From Rhizobium sp. ZPR4 (lineage in GTDB: Bacteria; Pseudomonadota; Alphaproteobacteria; Rhizobiales; Rhizobiaceae), in assembly GCF_040215725.1 (NCBI RefSeq), contig NZ_CP157968.1, positions 1,178,001 to 1,242,000 of the forward strand: a stretch of 64,000 nt of DNA. Direction: 5' to 3'. The position numbers and the translations under genes were made by a program. Below are positions 25,840 through 34,651 of the stretch, piece by piece (the first letter of the stretch is position 1; each line of letters starts with the position of its first letter). The notes beneath the pieces were generated by a model. That model searched no databases and had not been told where the DNA came from. It saw only the letters and a list, made by a program, of their open reading frames with translations.

Positions 25840-26811
25840 ATGAGCCAGTCGATCCCTCAAGCTACTCGTCGGGGCGTTATGGCAGCCGGGCTTGGCCTTG
25901 CCGCCGCAGCTGTCACCCCCTTCGCTCAACCTGCACAAGCCTCTACAAAGCAATCAACTTCGAAAGGTAAGGACACAATGAGCAGCAGCACGATCACCAC
26001 CAAGGACGGAACGCAGATCTACTACAAGGATTGGGGAACGGGCCAGCCGATCGTCTTCCATCACGGATGGCCGTTGAGCTCGGACGACTGGGATGCCCAG
26101 ATGATCTTCTTCCTCAGCCAGGGCTACCGCGTCATAGCTCATGACCGCCGCGGCCATGGCCGCTCCAGCCAGACGGCGACTGGCAATGAGATGGATACCT
26201 ACGCCGCCGACGTCGCCGCGCTGACCGAGCATCTTGGCCTGAAGGGCGCCATCCACGTCGGACACTCGACCGGCGGCGGCGAAGTCGCCCGCTATGTCGC
26301 GCAATATGGCGGTCATGGCCGCGTTTCGAAGGCCGTGCTGATCGGCGCCGTACCGCCGGTCATGGTCAAGTCCGAGAAGAATCCCGGCGGCTTGCCGCTG
26401 GAAGTGTTCGACGGTTTCCGCGCAGCACTGGCCGCCAATCGCGCGCAATTCTATCGCGATATCCCATCGGGACCGTTCTACGGCTTCAATCGCCCCGGCG
26501 CTGCCGTTTCGGAGGGTATCATCGGCAATTGGTGGCGTCAGGGCATGATCGGCGGTGCCAAGCCGCAGTATGATTGCATCAAGGCCTTCTCCGAAACGGA
26601 CTTCACCGAAGACTTGAAGAAGATCGAAGTGCCGACCCTCGTCATGCATGGCGACGACGATCAGATCGTGCCGATCGCCGACTCCGCCGAGCTCTCCATC
26701 AAGCTCCTGAAGAACGGCACGCTGAAGGTCTATAAGGGCTTCCCGCATGGCATGGCGACCACCCATGCCGACGTCATCAACGCCGACCTGTTGGCCTTCT
26801 TCAAGGCCTAA
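25840..26811 (+). CDS. alpha/beta hydrolase, non-heme chloroperoxidase type, with Tat-like leader
   Basis: The protein has 323 residues from ATG 25840 (GTGGAG nine bases upstream). Residues 1 to about 34 look like a twin-arginine leader ([27 protein letters not shown]). The mature part starts [17 protein letters not shown], where most cofactor-free haloperoxidase/esterase homologues begin. Catalytic Ser is in GHSTGGGE, Asp in [10 protein letters not shown], and His in [11 protein letters not shown] second ATG at 25978 lies exactly at the homologues' usual start and has its own AAGGTAAGGA site, so a cytoplasmic form may also be made. A strong hairpin terminator follows. Confidence 0.9.
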   Translation: MSQSIPQATRRGVMAAGLGLAAAAVTPFAQPAQASTKQSTSKGKDTMSSSTITTKDGTQIYYKDWGTGQPIVFHHGWPLSSDDWDAQMIFFLSQGYRVIAHDRRGHGRSSQTATGNEMDTYAADVAALTEHLGLKGAIHVGHSTGGGEVARYVAQYGGHGRVSKAVLIGAVPPVMVKSEKNPGGLPLEVFDGFRAALAANRAQFYRDIPSGPFYGFNRPGAAVSEGIIGNWWRQGMIGGAKPQYDCIKAFSETDFTEDLKKIEVPTLVMHGDDDQIVPIADSAELSIKLLKNGTLKVYKGFPHGMATTHADVINADLLAFFKA

Positions 26812-26827
26812 GCATATCGAAGGTCAT

Positions 26828-26850
26828 GCGCCCGCCAAAAAGGCGGGCGC
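26828..26850 (+). terminator. hairpin terminator after the haloperoxidase-like gene
   Basis: GCGCCCGCC, AAAAA and GGCGGGCGC form a 9-bp GC stem with a five-base loop, starting 16 bp after the stop. Only a weak T tract follows (TTCA). Confidence 0.65.
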
Positions 26851-26887
26851 TTCACAGCCTGCCGGGTGCTGTACCATCCCCACCATG

Positions 26888-27061
26888 TCAGCTGTCGAGT
26901 TTCAACGAGAGCTGAACGGCGCGCGGCAAGGGCGGTAGCGGTCGGCTGATTTCAACGCGGCGCGTCCATGTGGCGCGCCGTTCCTGTTCGCGCTCCCGAA
27001 GGGCCTTCGAGACAGCGACAAAGCTCATTGCACGTTCGATGACTTGTTCTGCCTTGGTCAT
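26888..27061 (-). CDS. small basic ORF, 57 residues, unknown
   Basis: The ORF starts at ATG 27061 with GGAG seven bases upstream; an in-frame ATG four codons earlier is possible. The product is MTKAEQVIERAMSFVAVS followed by an Arg/Glu-rich helix (KALREREQERRATWTRRVE) and a Pro-rich patch (RPLPPLPRAVQL). No family is recognised. Support comes from the ribosome site and from a perfect 9-bp inverted repeat over its start region. It may be a small DNA- or protein-binding peptide, or spurious. Confidence 0.4.
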   Translation of the reverse strand: MTKAEQVIERAMSFVAVSKALREREQERRATWTRRVEISRPLPPLPRAVQLSLKLDS

Positions 27062-27067
27062 GGATAT

Positions 27068-27100
27068 CTCCATATGTTCACTTTATGTTCTCATATGGAG
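27068..27100. promoter_or_regulatory. 9-bp perfect inverted repeat over the small ORF's ribosome site
   Basis: CTCCATATG at 27068-27076 and CATATGGAG at 27092-27100 are perfect inverted copies 15 bp apart. The left arm covers the GGAG ribosome site of the small minus-strand ORF. It may act as an operator or as an RNA hairpin that hides the site. Confidence 0.45.
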
Positions 27101-27228
27101 TCTGCAAAGTCAAGCGATCCGGGCTTCCGGCCCGGTTCGCGCCTTTGATGTTCCGTTTGGCATCCCTCGCCGATCTCAAGGGCTAACGGATGATCGCTCC
27201 GGCCAACTTGAGACGGTTCCTCGGAATG

Positions 27229-27735
27229 CTATTGACGCCGAAGATTGATTTCGCTTGTTACGACCGATTTGCCGGAGCTCAGATCCTTGTCGATGGTCCG
27301 GAGCGTCAGCTGGCCGCTGCCCTGCCTGCGGATCGTCATATTGGCATCGCGATCGCCATTGACGAGGCGTGCCCAGCGCACGGTGAGATTGATGACGTCG
27401 CCCTGTCTGCTGCCCGATAGCTGCGAGGTCGCACCGGATGGGCCGGTGTAGGTGCCCGAATATCGGTTTCCGCCTGCCGTGAGTTGGGCCGAGATCGTGC
27501 GATTGATGATGAGAAGGCCGCGGCAGTTTCCCCTCATCGAAATCGAGGGGCCGGGCACAGTGATGGCGAACTTGCAGGAAACATTGATCGGCGAGTCACC
27601 AATCTTTCGAAGCACCGTGCCGGTTCCCGTCCAGCTGCCGTTCAGTGGTTTCAAAAAGCCGCTTTCATCGGCAGCGGCGGGTTTCACCAGGCAGACCCCG
27701 GCAAGGATGGCGAGAAGGCACGCTTGACGACGCAT
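27229..27735 (-). CDS. secreted hypothetical protein, beta-rich
   Basis: The protein has 168 residues with a signal peptide (MRRQACLLAILAGVCLVKPAAADE) and a good AAGAAGGGA ribosome site. The mature part is beta-rich, with repeated Gly, Ser and Thr (LNGSWTGTGTVLRK, GNRYSGTYTGPSGATSQLSGSRQGDVINLTVRW). It has a lipocalin-like feel, resembling rhizobial exported hypothetical proteins. Two Cys (in NVSCKF and GNCRG) could form a periplasmic disulfide. No function can be assigned. It is 63 bp upstream of the ZntB-type gene's stop, on the same strand. Confidence 0.75.
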   Translation of the reverse strand: MRRQACLLAILAGVCLVKPAAADESGFLKPLNGSWTGTGTVLRKIGDSPINVSCKFAITVPGPSISMRGNCRGLLIINRTISAQLTAGGNRYSGTYTGPSGATSQLSGSRQGDVINLTVRWARLVNGDRDANMTIRRQGSGQLTLRTIDKDLSSGKSVVTSEINLRRQ

Positions 27736-27798
27736 GGTATCAATCCCTTCTTCAGACTAGCTAGGAACGTCGCAGACACATGCGCGGTTCCCAGGCGG

Positions 27799-28830
27799 TC
27801 AAAGCCAGTTGATACGCTTCAGGATATAGAGGGTGACGACGGAGGTGACCGCGACCAATACGACGATAATGACGAATGCCCAGGTATCGTTGACACCTGG
27901 AATGCCGCCGACATTCATCCCGAACAGGCCGGCGACGACGCTCGGCGGCAGCAGGAGGGCGGCAAGCGCTGCAAGCCGGTTGGAATTGCGGGCGATGCGC
28001 TCGCTGATGACGGTCGAAAGGTCGTCATGCAGGATGCCCGTCCGGTCGCGGATCGCGTCGAGATATTCGATGCAGCGCATCAGCTTGTCGATGACCTCGC
28101 GCATGCGAAGCTTGTCGCGTTCGGCAAGCCAGGGAGCGTCGTCGTGTTCGATGCGGTTGAGGGCATCGCGTTGCGGCGAAAGATAGCGTCTCAGCTGCAC
28201 GGCACGCCTGCGAAGCAGCTTCAGTCGTTCGCGGACTTCGGCGGCCTCGCCGTGGAAGATCAGTTCATCCAGCTCGTCAACTTCCTCATCCATTTGATCA
28301 AGAACGGGTTCCAGGTCCCTCACGAGCTTATCGCTGACGAGCGCAAGCAGTTCGCCGGTGCGCTTCGGGCCTTTGCCCTTTTCCAGCGCCTGGCGAATGT
28401 CGCGAAGCGCGGTGATGTAATGGCCGCTGTCACGCAGCGTCACCACACGATTTTCGTCCACCCAGGCATGCAGGGGAACGAGATCCAGATCTTCGGCTGT
28501 CTCTTCGGCGTCCTCGGGCGGGGCGGCGCAGACACCACGAAGAATGATCAATAAGCCATCGTCGACCGGCTCGACGCGCGGCCGCGATTCATCTTCCAGG
28601 AGCGCATCGGCGACGAGCGGATCGAAACCGCCACTTCGCGTTACCCATGCCGCGGCGGCCTCATGGTCACGCTCCAGGTGAACCCAGAGTATTCCGTCCG
28701 CGGGCTTCCAGCTCTGCAGGCCGGCAGCACCTATGTTACGACAGCCGCCATTGCCGTCGAGAAGGACGGCGAAACGTATGCCGGGCTCGGCGCCGTAGCT
28801 GAGTTGAACCTTCTGGCTCTCGACCTCCAT
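27799..28830 (-). CDS. zntB: CorA-family metal transporter, ZntB type
   Basis: The protein has 343 residues. It has a large N-terminal cytoplasmic domain, a long helix (about 200-280), and two C-terminal TM segments. The pore signature FGMNVGGIPG before the second TM (WAFVIIVVLVAVTSVVTLYIL) is the GMN motif, and the GG-I-P extension is typical of ZntB zinc transporters rather than CorA magnesium channels. The last segment KRINWL is also family-like. GGGAGC precedes ATG 28830. Proton-linked zinc uptake and efflux have both been proposed for ZntB proteins. No metal regulator gene is next to it. Confidence 0.9.
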   Translation of the reverse strand: MEVESQKVQLSYGAEPGIRFAVLLDGNGGCRNIGAAGLQSWKPADGILWVHLERDHEAAAAWVTRSGGFDPLVADALLEDESRPRVEPVDDGLLIILRGVCAAPPEDAEETAEDLDLVPLHAWVDENRVVTLRDSGHYITALRDIRQALEKGKGPKRTGELLALVSDKLVRDLEPVLDQMDEEVDELDELIFHGEAAEVRERLKLLRRRAVQLRRYLSPQRDALNRIEHDDAPWLAERDKLRMREVIDKLMRCIEYLDAIRDRTGILHDDLSTVISERIARNSNRLAALAALLLPPSVVAGLFGMNVGGIPGVNDTWAFVIIVVLVAVTSVVTLYILKRINWL

Positions 28831-28958
28831 CCGCTCCCATCCTCCCCCGAGTGTAAAAGGAAAGCGAAATCATGCAGCTATTTTCAATAGTTCTAGCACC
28901 GAGGACGATGAGGTGGAACCGGAGTCTGCGATGAAAGCTCGTCTCTGATGTCAGGCAC

Positions 28959-31619
28959 TCATTCTGCAGCCGTCACGGTGAGACAGCTGTCTATGATCGT
29001 ACGGATTTCGGCGCGGCAGGAGCCGCAATTGGTTCCGGCATTGAGCTCCTTGCCGACGGCTTCGACGCTGTGACAGCCGCCCCGAATGGCCGCGACGATC
29101 TGGTTGACGCCCACGCTGAAGCAGGAACAGACCGTAGCGCCGGCGTCGATGGTATCGGCGCCCGGTCTGCCTGCGATGAGAGCAAACCTCTTCCTCAGAT
29201 CGCTGTGCGATGCCGAGAGCTGCGCGATCGCCCAGTTTCGCGCTACCGCAACCGGCTGGCGGGCTACGAAGAGAGCGGCAAGCAGCCGTTCGCCATCGAA
29301 GAAGGCGAGGCGCAGGTCTCCGGAAGCCTGATCTGCATAGCCGAGCGGCTCGAGGTCGGCTGGTACATCGAATGTCGAGCGGCACCAGCCGATCCAGTCG
29401 TCCGGCGTCCTGTCGAATGCAAGCTCGGTCCGCCAGCCGCCATCGGCCTTGGCGAGCGCCCAATAGGCACAGTTGAGATCGCGGGGCTTTGCTGCGGAGA
29501 CCGCGAAGCAATAATGCGATGCCTGGAAGCGCCGCGCACGGACCGCGACATTCTTCGAAGCGGGCTGGCCGGAAAGAGGGTCGGTAACCGGGGCGACCAC
29601 CGTGTCGATGCGGGCTTTGGCGGCAAAGCTATCGTTCCAATGCATCGGCACGAACAGACTGCCGCGCGCCTGCCGCTCGGTCACCAAAGCACGAACGATC
29701 ACCCTGCCATGCGGGCTTTCTATCTCGATCAGGCTCGCTTCCGCGACACCGATCTCGATCGCGTCGCGCGGATGGATTTCGGCAAAGGGCTCGGCGATAT
29801 GGCCAGACAGGCGGGCGCTCTTGCCGGTGCGCGTCATCGTGTGCCAGTGATCGCGAACGCGACCGGTGTTGAGGGTGAGCGGAAAGCGGCTGTCGGTTCG
29901 ATCGCTTGCCGGCGGCTCGATGGCGATGAAGCGGGCCTTGCGATCGGGATGATAGAACCCGCCGGCTGCGAAAAAGCGCGTGAGCTTCGGCGGCGCTCCG
30001 GCAGGCTGCGGCCACTGGAAAGGCTGTAGCGCGTCGTACTCCTCCGGCACGATCGCGCCATAGGCGCCGATGTCGAAGTCGCGGCTGCCGTCATTCTCGA
30101 AGCCGGAGAGGCCTGCGTGCTCGGCGAAGATCTCGGCATTCGTCGCAAAGGAGAATGCCTCTGAAAATCCCATACGTCGGCCCATCTCCGCCATCTGCCA
30201 CCAGTCGGGCCTGGCTTCGCCCGGTGCCGTCAGAAATTGCCGCTGCCTCGAGATCCGGCGCTCGGAATTGGTGACGGTGCCGTCCTTTTCGCCCCAGCCG
30301 AGCGAGGGCAGCAGCACATGCGCGTGCCGCGTCGTATCCGTCTCGCGCAGGACGTCGGAGACGACGACGAAGGGACAGGCCTTGATGGCTGCCTCGACGG
30401 CATCGGCGTCCGGCATCGAGACCACCGGGTTGGTCGCCATGATCCACAGGGCCTTGATGCGGCCGTCGGCAACGGCGCGAAACATGTCGACCGCTTTCAA
30501 TCCCGGTCTGGCGGCGATCCGCGGTGATTGCCAGAAGCGCTGCACCCGGTCGCGATCCTCGGCGCTCTCGATCGCCATATGAGCGGCAAGCATATTGGCG
30601 AGGCCGCCGACTTCGCGTCCACCCATGGCGTTCGGCTGACCGGTCAGCGAGAATGGTCCCATGCCGGGCCGTCCGATGCGGCCGGTCGCGAGATGGCAAT
30701 TGATGATGGCGTTGACCTTGTCGGTGCCGGACGAGGATTGGTTGACGCCCTGGCTGTAGCAGGTGACGATCTTCTCGGTTTGGGCAAACAACCGGTAGAA
30801 TTCGCGAAGCTGCATGGCGGGCAGACCGGTCAGGTCAGCCACGCGGTTGAACGACAGCGAACTGGCGGCGGTGAAAGCCTCGGCAAAGTCATTGGTGTGT
30901 TCGGCGATGTAATTCTGGTCGATGGTATTGCTTGTGATCAGATGCTCGAAAAGACCGAGGAAAAGAGCCACATCTCCATCGGGCCGGATCGCCAGATGCA
31001 GATCGGCGATATCGCAGGTCATGGTCCGGCGCGGATCGATGACGACGATTTTCATCGCCGGCCGAGCCGCCTTCGCTGCCGCCAGCCGTTGATAGATAAC
31101 CGGATGGCACCAGGCGAGATTGGAGCCGGTGAGGATGACGAGGTCGGCGAGCTCGATATCTTCGTAGGTGCCCGGCACCGTGTCCGCGCCGAAGGCACGG
31201 CGATGGCCCGCGACCGAGGATGACATGCAAAGCCGCGAGTTCGTGTCGATATTGCCGGAGCTGATGAAGCCCTTCATCAGCTTGTTGGCGACGTAGTAAT
31301 CCTCCGTCAGCAGCTGGCCGGAGACGTAGAAGGCAACGGAATCCGGTCCATGCTCGGCAATCGTCTCGCTGAAGCGTTTTGCCATGAGATCAAGCGCCTC
31401 ATCCCAGCTTGCCCTTCGGCCGGCAATTTCCGGGTGGAGCAGACGGCCGTCTAGATCGACGGTTTCTCCGAGCGCCGAGCCTTTCGAGCATAGGCGTCCG
31501 AAGTTGGAGGGGTGGTCGGGATCGCCCTTGACGGAGACCTTGCCGTCATCGTCGACCCTGGCGATGACGCCGCAGCCGACGCCGCAATAAGGGCAGGTGG
31601 TTTTGGTTTCAATGGGCAT
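28959..31619 (-). CDS. nasA: assimilatory nitrate reductase large subunit
   Basis: The 886-residue molybdopterin enzyme reduces nitrate to nitrite in the cytoplasm. The N-terminal 4Fe-4S site is CPYCGVGCGV..RLCSKG. The Mo-bis-MGD parts include SRLCMSSSVAGHRRAFGAD (Cys as likely Mo ligand), TGSNLAWCHPV, and the C-terminal cofactor domain LTLNTGRVRDHWHTMTRTG. A BFD-type 2Fe-2S domain is fused at about 828-872 (VCSCFSVGVNQIV, TNCGSCRAEI), as in NADH- or ferredoxin-linked NasA forms. It is the last gene of the nrt-nir-nas operon, separated from nirD by a 219-bp gap that holds an inverted repeat element. No strong ribosome site is seen at its ATG. Confidence 0.96.
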   Translation of the reverse strand: MPIETKTTCPYCGVGCGVIARVDDDGKVSVKGDPDHPSNFGRLCSKGSALGETVDLDGRLLHPEIAGRRASWDEALDLMAKRFSETIAEHGPDSVAFYVSGQLLTEDYYVANKLMKGFISSGNIDTNSRLCMSSSVAGHRRAFGADTVPGTYEDIELADLVILTGSNLAWCHPVIYQRLAAAKAARPAMKIVVIDPRRTMTCDIADLHLAIRPDGDVALFLGLFEHLITSNTIDQNYIAEHTNDFAEAFTAASSLSFNRVADLTGLPAMQLREFYRLFAQTEKIVTCYSQGVNQSSSGTDKVNAIINCHLATGRIGRPGMGPFSLTGQPNAMGGREVGGLANMLAAHMAIESAEDRDRVQRFWQSPRIAARPGLKAVDMFRAVADGRIKALWIMATNPVVSMPDADAVEAAIKACPFVVVSDVLRETDTTRHAHVLLPSLGWGEKDGTVTNSERRISRQRQFLTAPGEARPDWWQMAEMGRRMGFSEAFSFATNAEIFAEHAGLSGFENDGSRDFDIGAYGAIVPEEYDALQPFQWPQPAGAPPKLTRFFAAGGFYHPDRKARFIAIEPPASDRTDSRFPLTLNTGRVRDHWHTMTRTGKSARLSGHIAEPFAEIHPRDAIEIGVAEASLIEIESPHGRVIVRALVTERQARGSLFVPMHWNDSFAAKARIDTVVAPVTDPLSGQPASKNVAVRARRFQASHYCFAVSAAKPRDLNCAYWALAKADGGWRTELAFDRTPDDWIGWCRSTFDVPADLEPLGYADQASGDLRLAFFDGERLLAALFVARQPVAVARNWAIAQLSASHSDLRKRFALIAGRPGADTIDAGATVCSCFSVGVNQIVAAIRGGCHSVEAVGKELNAGTNCGSCRAEIRTIIDSCLTVTAAE

Positions 31620-31654
31620 GGAGCATGCCCGCGAAGCTTAGGGCCTGGGAGAAT

Positions 31655-31814
31655 ACCCCCCTCTGTCCCTGGGGGACATCTCCCCCACAAGAGGGGAGAT
31701 CACATGGTGCCACTATCGCCGATTTCTTCGTTTCGGTTCGATGAAGGTGGCTTCTCGCTCCGGCCAATCTCCCCCCTTGTGGGGGAGATGTCAGCGAAGC
31801 TGACAGAGGGGGGT
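31655..31814. repeat. rhizobial palindromic intergenic repeat between nirD and nasA
   Basis: The left arm 31655-31700 (begins ACCCCCCTCTGTC, ends GAGGGGAGAT) and the right arm 31767-31814 (begins ATCTCCCCCCTTGTG, ends CAGAGGGGGGT) are long imperfect inverted copies. Each arm is itself a small palindrome (for example GTCAGCGAAGCTGAC in the right arm). Copies of this kind are common between genes in Rhizobiaceae. Here it lies inside an operon and could fold in the transcript. Confidence 0.8.
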
Positions 31815-31838
31815 GATTTTTCCCACGCAACCTCATCC

Positions 31839-32186
31839 TCACTCCGCCGCCATCATCAGGCTTTCGAGCGCGATGAAGAGAGCGCCATCGTCGTTGCGGA
31901 TGGGAATGGTTCGCACCTCGCCCTGGTCAGCGCCAAGCGCCTTGCCGGTTTCGAGCGAGATCACCCAATTGTGCAGCGGGCAGGTCACAGCCGTACCGTG
32001 AACGATCCCCTGGGAAAGCGGGCCGCCCTTGTGCGGGCAATGATCCTCGATGGCGAAGACCTCGTTTTCGGCCGTGCGGAATATGGCGATCTTGCCCTGC
32101 GGAGTTTTCACGCAGCGAGCGCCGCGCAGGGGAATGTCCGAGATATCGCCGATTGCATGCCAGGTTTCCTTTGGCCAGGTCGTCAT
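31839..32186 (-). CDS. nirD: nitrite reductase small subunit, Rieske type
   Basis: The protein has 115 residues from ATG 32186; the frame runs further upstream only into nirB sequence. The Rieske-like 2Fe-2S motif is CPHKGGPLSQG and CPLHNWVISLETG, with two Cys and two His ligands. The family is the NirD subunit of NADH-dependent assimilatory nitrite reductase, which partners NirB. The gene begins 10 bp after the nirB stop, as in most rhizobial nas operons. Confidence 0.95.
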   Translation of the reverse strand: MTTWPKETWHAIGDISDIPLRGARCVKTPQGKIAIFRTAENEVFAIEDHCPHKGGPLSQGIVHGTAVTCPLHNWVISLETGKALGADQGEVRTIPIRNDDGALFIALESLMMAAE

Positions 32187-32196
32187 ATCAATCTCC

Positions 32197-34647
32197 TCAT
32201 TCGGCGGCCTGCGGGAAGCCGACTGTCGCCATCGGCTTGAACTCATGCTTGTCCTTGCCGGACACACGCTCCGACCAGGGATCGACCTGCGCGAACTTCT
32301 GGCTGAAGACGAAGCGCTCGTAGTAGCCCTTGCGCTTCTCGTGATCCTGCATGATCTGGCGGCGGATCTCGTCGAGGCCTATGCGCTTGGCCCATTTGTA
32401 AATGCGTTCGAGATAGCGACCTTGCTCGCGATACATTTGCGTCAGCGCCACGATATGCTCCAGTGCCTCATCCTCGGTCTTGACGAGGCCCAGAACTTCC
32501 GTGCCCTTGATGTCGAGGCCGGCCGCACCGGCGAAGTGGATTTCGAAGCCGCTGTCGACACAGATGACGCCGATATCCTTGCAGGTCGCCTCGGCGCAGT
32601 TTCGAGGACAGCCGGAAACGGCCATCTTCAGCTTCGCCGGTGTCCACGAGCCCCACATGAATTTCTCGATGCGGATGCCAAGACCGGTCGAATCCTGCGT
32701 GCCGAAGCGGCACCAATCGGAGCCGACGCAGGTCTTCACCGTGCGCAGGCCCTTGGCATAGGCCTGACCTGAGATGAAACCGGCCTTGCCGAGATCGGCC
32801 CAGACGGCGGGCAGATCCTCCTTCTGGATGCCGAGCAGATCGATGCGCTGACCGCCGGTCACCTTCACCATCGGAATCTCGAACTTGTCGACGACATCGG
32901 CGATGGCGCGCAGCTCGCCGGAATTGGTGACGCCGCCCCACATGCGTGGCACCACGGAATAGGTGCCGTCCTTCTGGATATTGGCATGCACGCGTTCATT
33001 GATGAAGCGCGACTGGTAGTCATCGGCATATTCGTCCGGCCAGTCGCAAACGAGGTAGTAGTTCAGGGCTGGGCGGCATTTGGCGCAGCCGCAGGAGGTC
33101 TTCCATTCAAGTTCCTGCATAACCGCAGGAATGGTCTTCAACCCCTTGGCCTTTATCAATCTTCTGACATCGTCGTGGCCAAGCTCGGTGCAGGTGCACA
33201 TCGGCTGGACGGCTTTGGGATTATAGGCATCGCCAAGCGTGATCGACATCAGCTGTTCGACAAGGCCCGTGCAGGAACCGCAGGAGGCTGAAGCCTTTGT
33301 GTGAGCGCGCACATCGTCGAGCGATGTCAGGCCCTTGGAAGTAATGGTCGAGGTAATCTTGCCCTTGCAGACGCCGTTGCAGCCACAGATTTCCGCATCA
33401 TCCGGCAAGGCTGCAACGGCCGCCATAGGGTCCAGCGGCGACCCTCCCTGATAGGCCTGGCCGAAGATCAAGGTTTCGCGCATCTCAGAGATATCGGTTG
33501 CCTTCTTCTTCAGGTCGTTGAACCAGGCGCCGTCACCCGTCTCGCCGTAAAGCACGGTGCCGATGATCCTGTTGTCCTTCAAGACCAGGCGCTTGTAGAC
33601 GCCTGCTGCAGCATCCCGCAGAACGATCTCCTCGCGGTCGTCGCCATCGGCGAAGTCGCCGAGCGAAAACAGATCGATGCCAGTCACCTTCAGCTTTGTC
33701 GGCGTGTCCGAGTGCACGAAGGCGGCGCCGGTTTCACCTGCCAGATGCGAAGCGGCGACACGTGCCATTTCGTAGAGAGGTGCGACGAGGCCATAGACCA
33801 TCCCGCCGACCTCGGCGCATTCGCCGAGCGCCATGATGGAGCCGTCTGAGGTCTGCATGCCGTCGTCGACGACGATGCCTCGGTTGACGGCGATACCTGC
33901 CTCCTTGGCAAGGCCGATATTGGGGCGGATGCCGACGGCCATGACGACGAGCGTGGCCGGGATCACCCGTCCATCATCGAGTTCGATCCCCTCGACCTTG
34001 CCGTCGCCGACGATGGCTTTGGTATTGGCCTTGGTGATGACCTTGATGCCGCGTTCCTCGACGGCCTTTTGCAGGAGATAGCCGGCGGCCGGATCGAGCT
34101 GGCGTTCCATCAGCGTGGGCTGCACATGGAGAACGGTGACATCCATTCCACGCAGGCTAAGGCCGGCCGCCGCTTCGAGACCGAGCAGGCCGCCGCCGAT
34201 GACAATTGCCTTTTCGCGCGATTGCGCGGCAAGCAGCATCGCCTGCACGTCGTCGAGGTCGCGATAGGTGATGACCCCGCGCAATTCCTTGCCCGGAACC
34301 GGAATGATGAATGGGACGGAGCCGGTCGCGATCACAAGCTTGTCGTAGCTCTCGGTCACGCCATGATCGGAGGTGACCGTCTTTGCAGCCCGGTCGATGG
34401 CGACGATCTTGTGCCCCTTGTAGAGGGTGATGCCGTGCTTGATGTACCAGCCGTCGCCGTGGATGATGATCTGCTCGTAGTCCTTTTCGCCGGAGAGAAC
34501 AGGCGACAGCATGATGCGGTCGTAGTTCACGCGGGGTTCGGCGTTGAAGATCGTGACCTCATAGAGGCCGGGCGCTTTTTCCAGCAGATGCTCCAGCATG
34601 CGCCCTGGCGCCATGCCGTTGCCGATGATGACGAGTTTCTGGGTCAT
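32197..34647 (-). CDS. nirB: NADH-dependent nitrite reductase large subunit
   Basis: The 816-residue protein reduces nitrite to ammonium. Its layout is an N-terminal FAD/NADH oxidoreductase (KLVIIGNGMAPGRMLEHLL, AIVIGGGLLGLEAAAGL), then a BFD-type 2Fe-2S region (CGCNGVCKGKI, CGSCTGLVEQL, CTCTELGHDD, CGCAKCRPALNYYL), then the sulfite/nitrite reductase half. The siroheme-4Fe4S ligands are in CVGSDWCRFGTQDS (about 640) and SGCPRNCAEATCKD (about 682). It begins 4 bp after the nrtD stop and is followed by nirD. It is full length for the family. Confidence 0.97.
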   Translation of the reverse strand: MTQKLVIIGNGMAPGRMLEHLLEKAPGLYEVTIFNAEPRVNYDRIMLSPVLSGEKDYEQIIIHGDGWYIKHGITLYKGHKIVAIDRAAKTVTSDHGVTESYDKLVIATGSVPFIIPVPGKELRGVITYRDLDDVQAMLLAAQSREKAIVIGGGLLGLEAAAGLSLRGMDVTVLHVQPTLMERQLDPAAGYLLQKAVEERGIKVITKANTKAIVGDGKVEGIELDDGRVIPATLVVMAVGIRPNIGLAKEAGIAVNRGIVVDDGMQTSDGSIMALGECAEVGGMVYGLVAPLYEMARVAASHLAGETGAAFVHSDTPTKLKVTGIDLFSLGDFADGDDREEIVLRDAAAGVYKRLVLKDNRIIGTVLYGETGDGAWFNDLKKKATDISEMRETLIFGQAYQGGSPLDPMAAVAALPDDAEICGCNGVCKGKITSTITSKGLTSLDDVRAHTKASASCGSCTGLVEQLMSITLGDAYNPKAVQPMCTCTELGHDDVRRLIKAKGLKTIPAVMQELEWKTSCGCAKCRPALNYYLVCDWPDEYADDYQSRFINERVHANIQKDGTYSVVPRMWGGVTNSGELRAIADVVDKFEIPMVKVTGGQRIDLLGIQKEDLPAVWADLGKAGFISGQAYAKGLRTVKTCVGSDWCRFGTQDSTGLGIRIEKFMWGSWTPAKLKMAVSGCPRNCAEATCKDIGVICVDSGFEIHFAGAAGLDIKGTEVLGLVKTEDEALEHIVALTQMYREQGRYLERIYKWAKRIGLDEIRRQIMQDHEKRKGYYERFVFSQKFAQVDPWSERVSGKDKHEFKPMATVGFPQAAE

Positions 34648-34651
34648 GATA

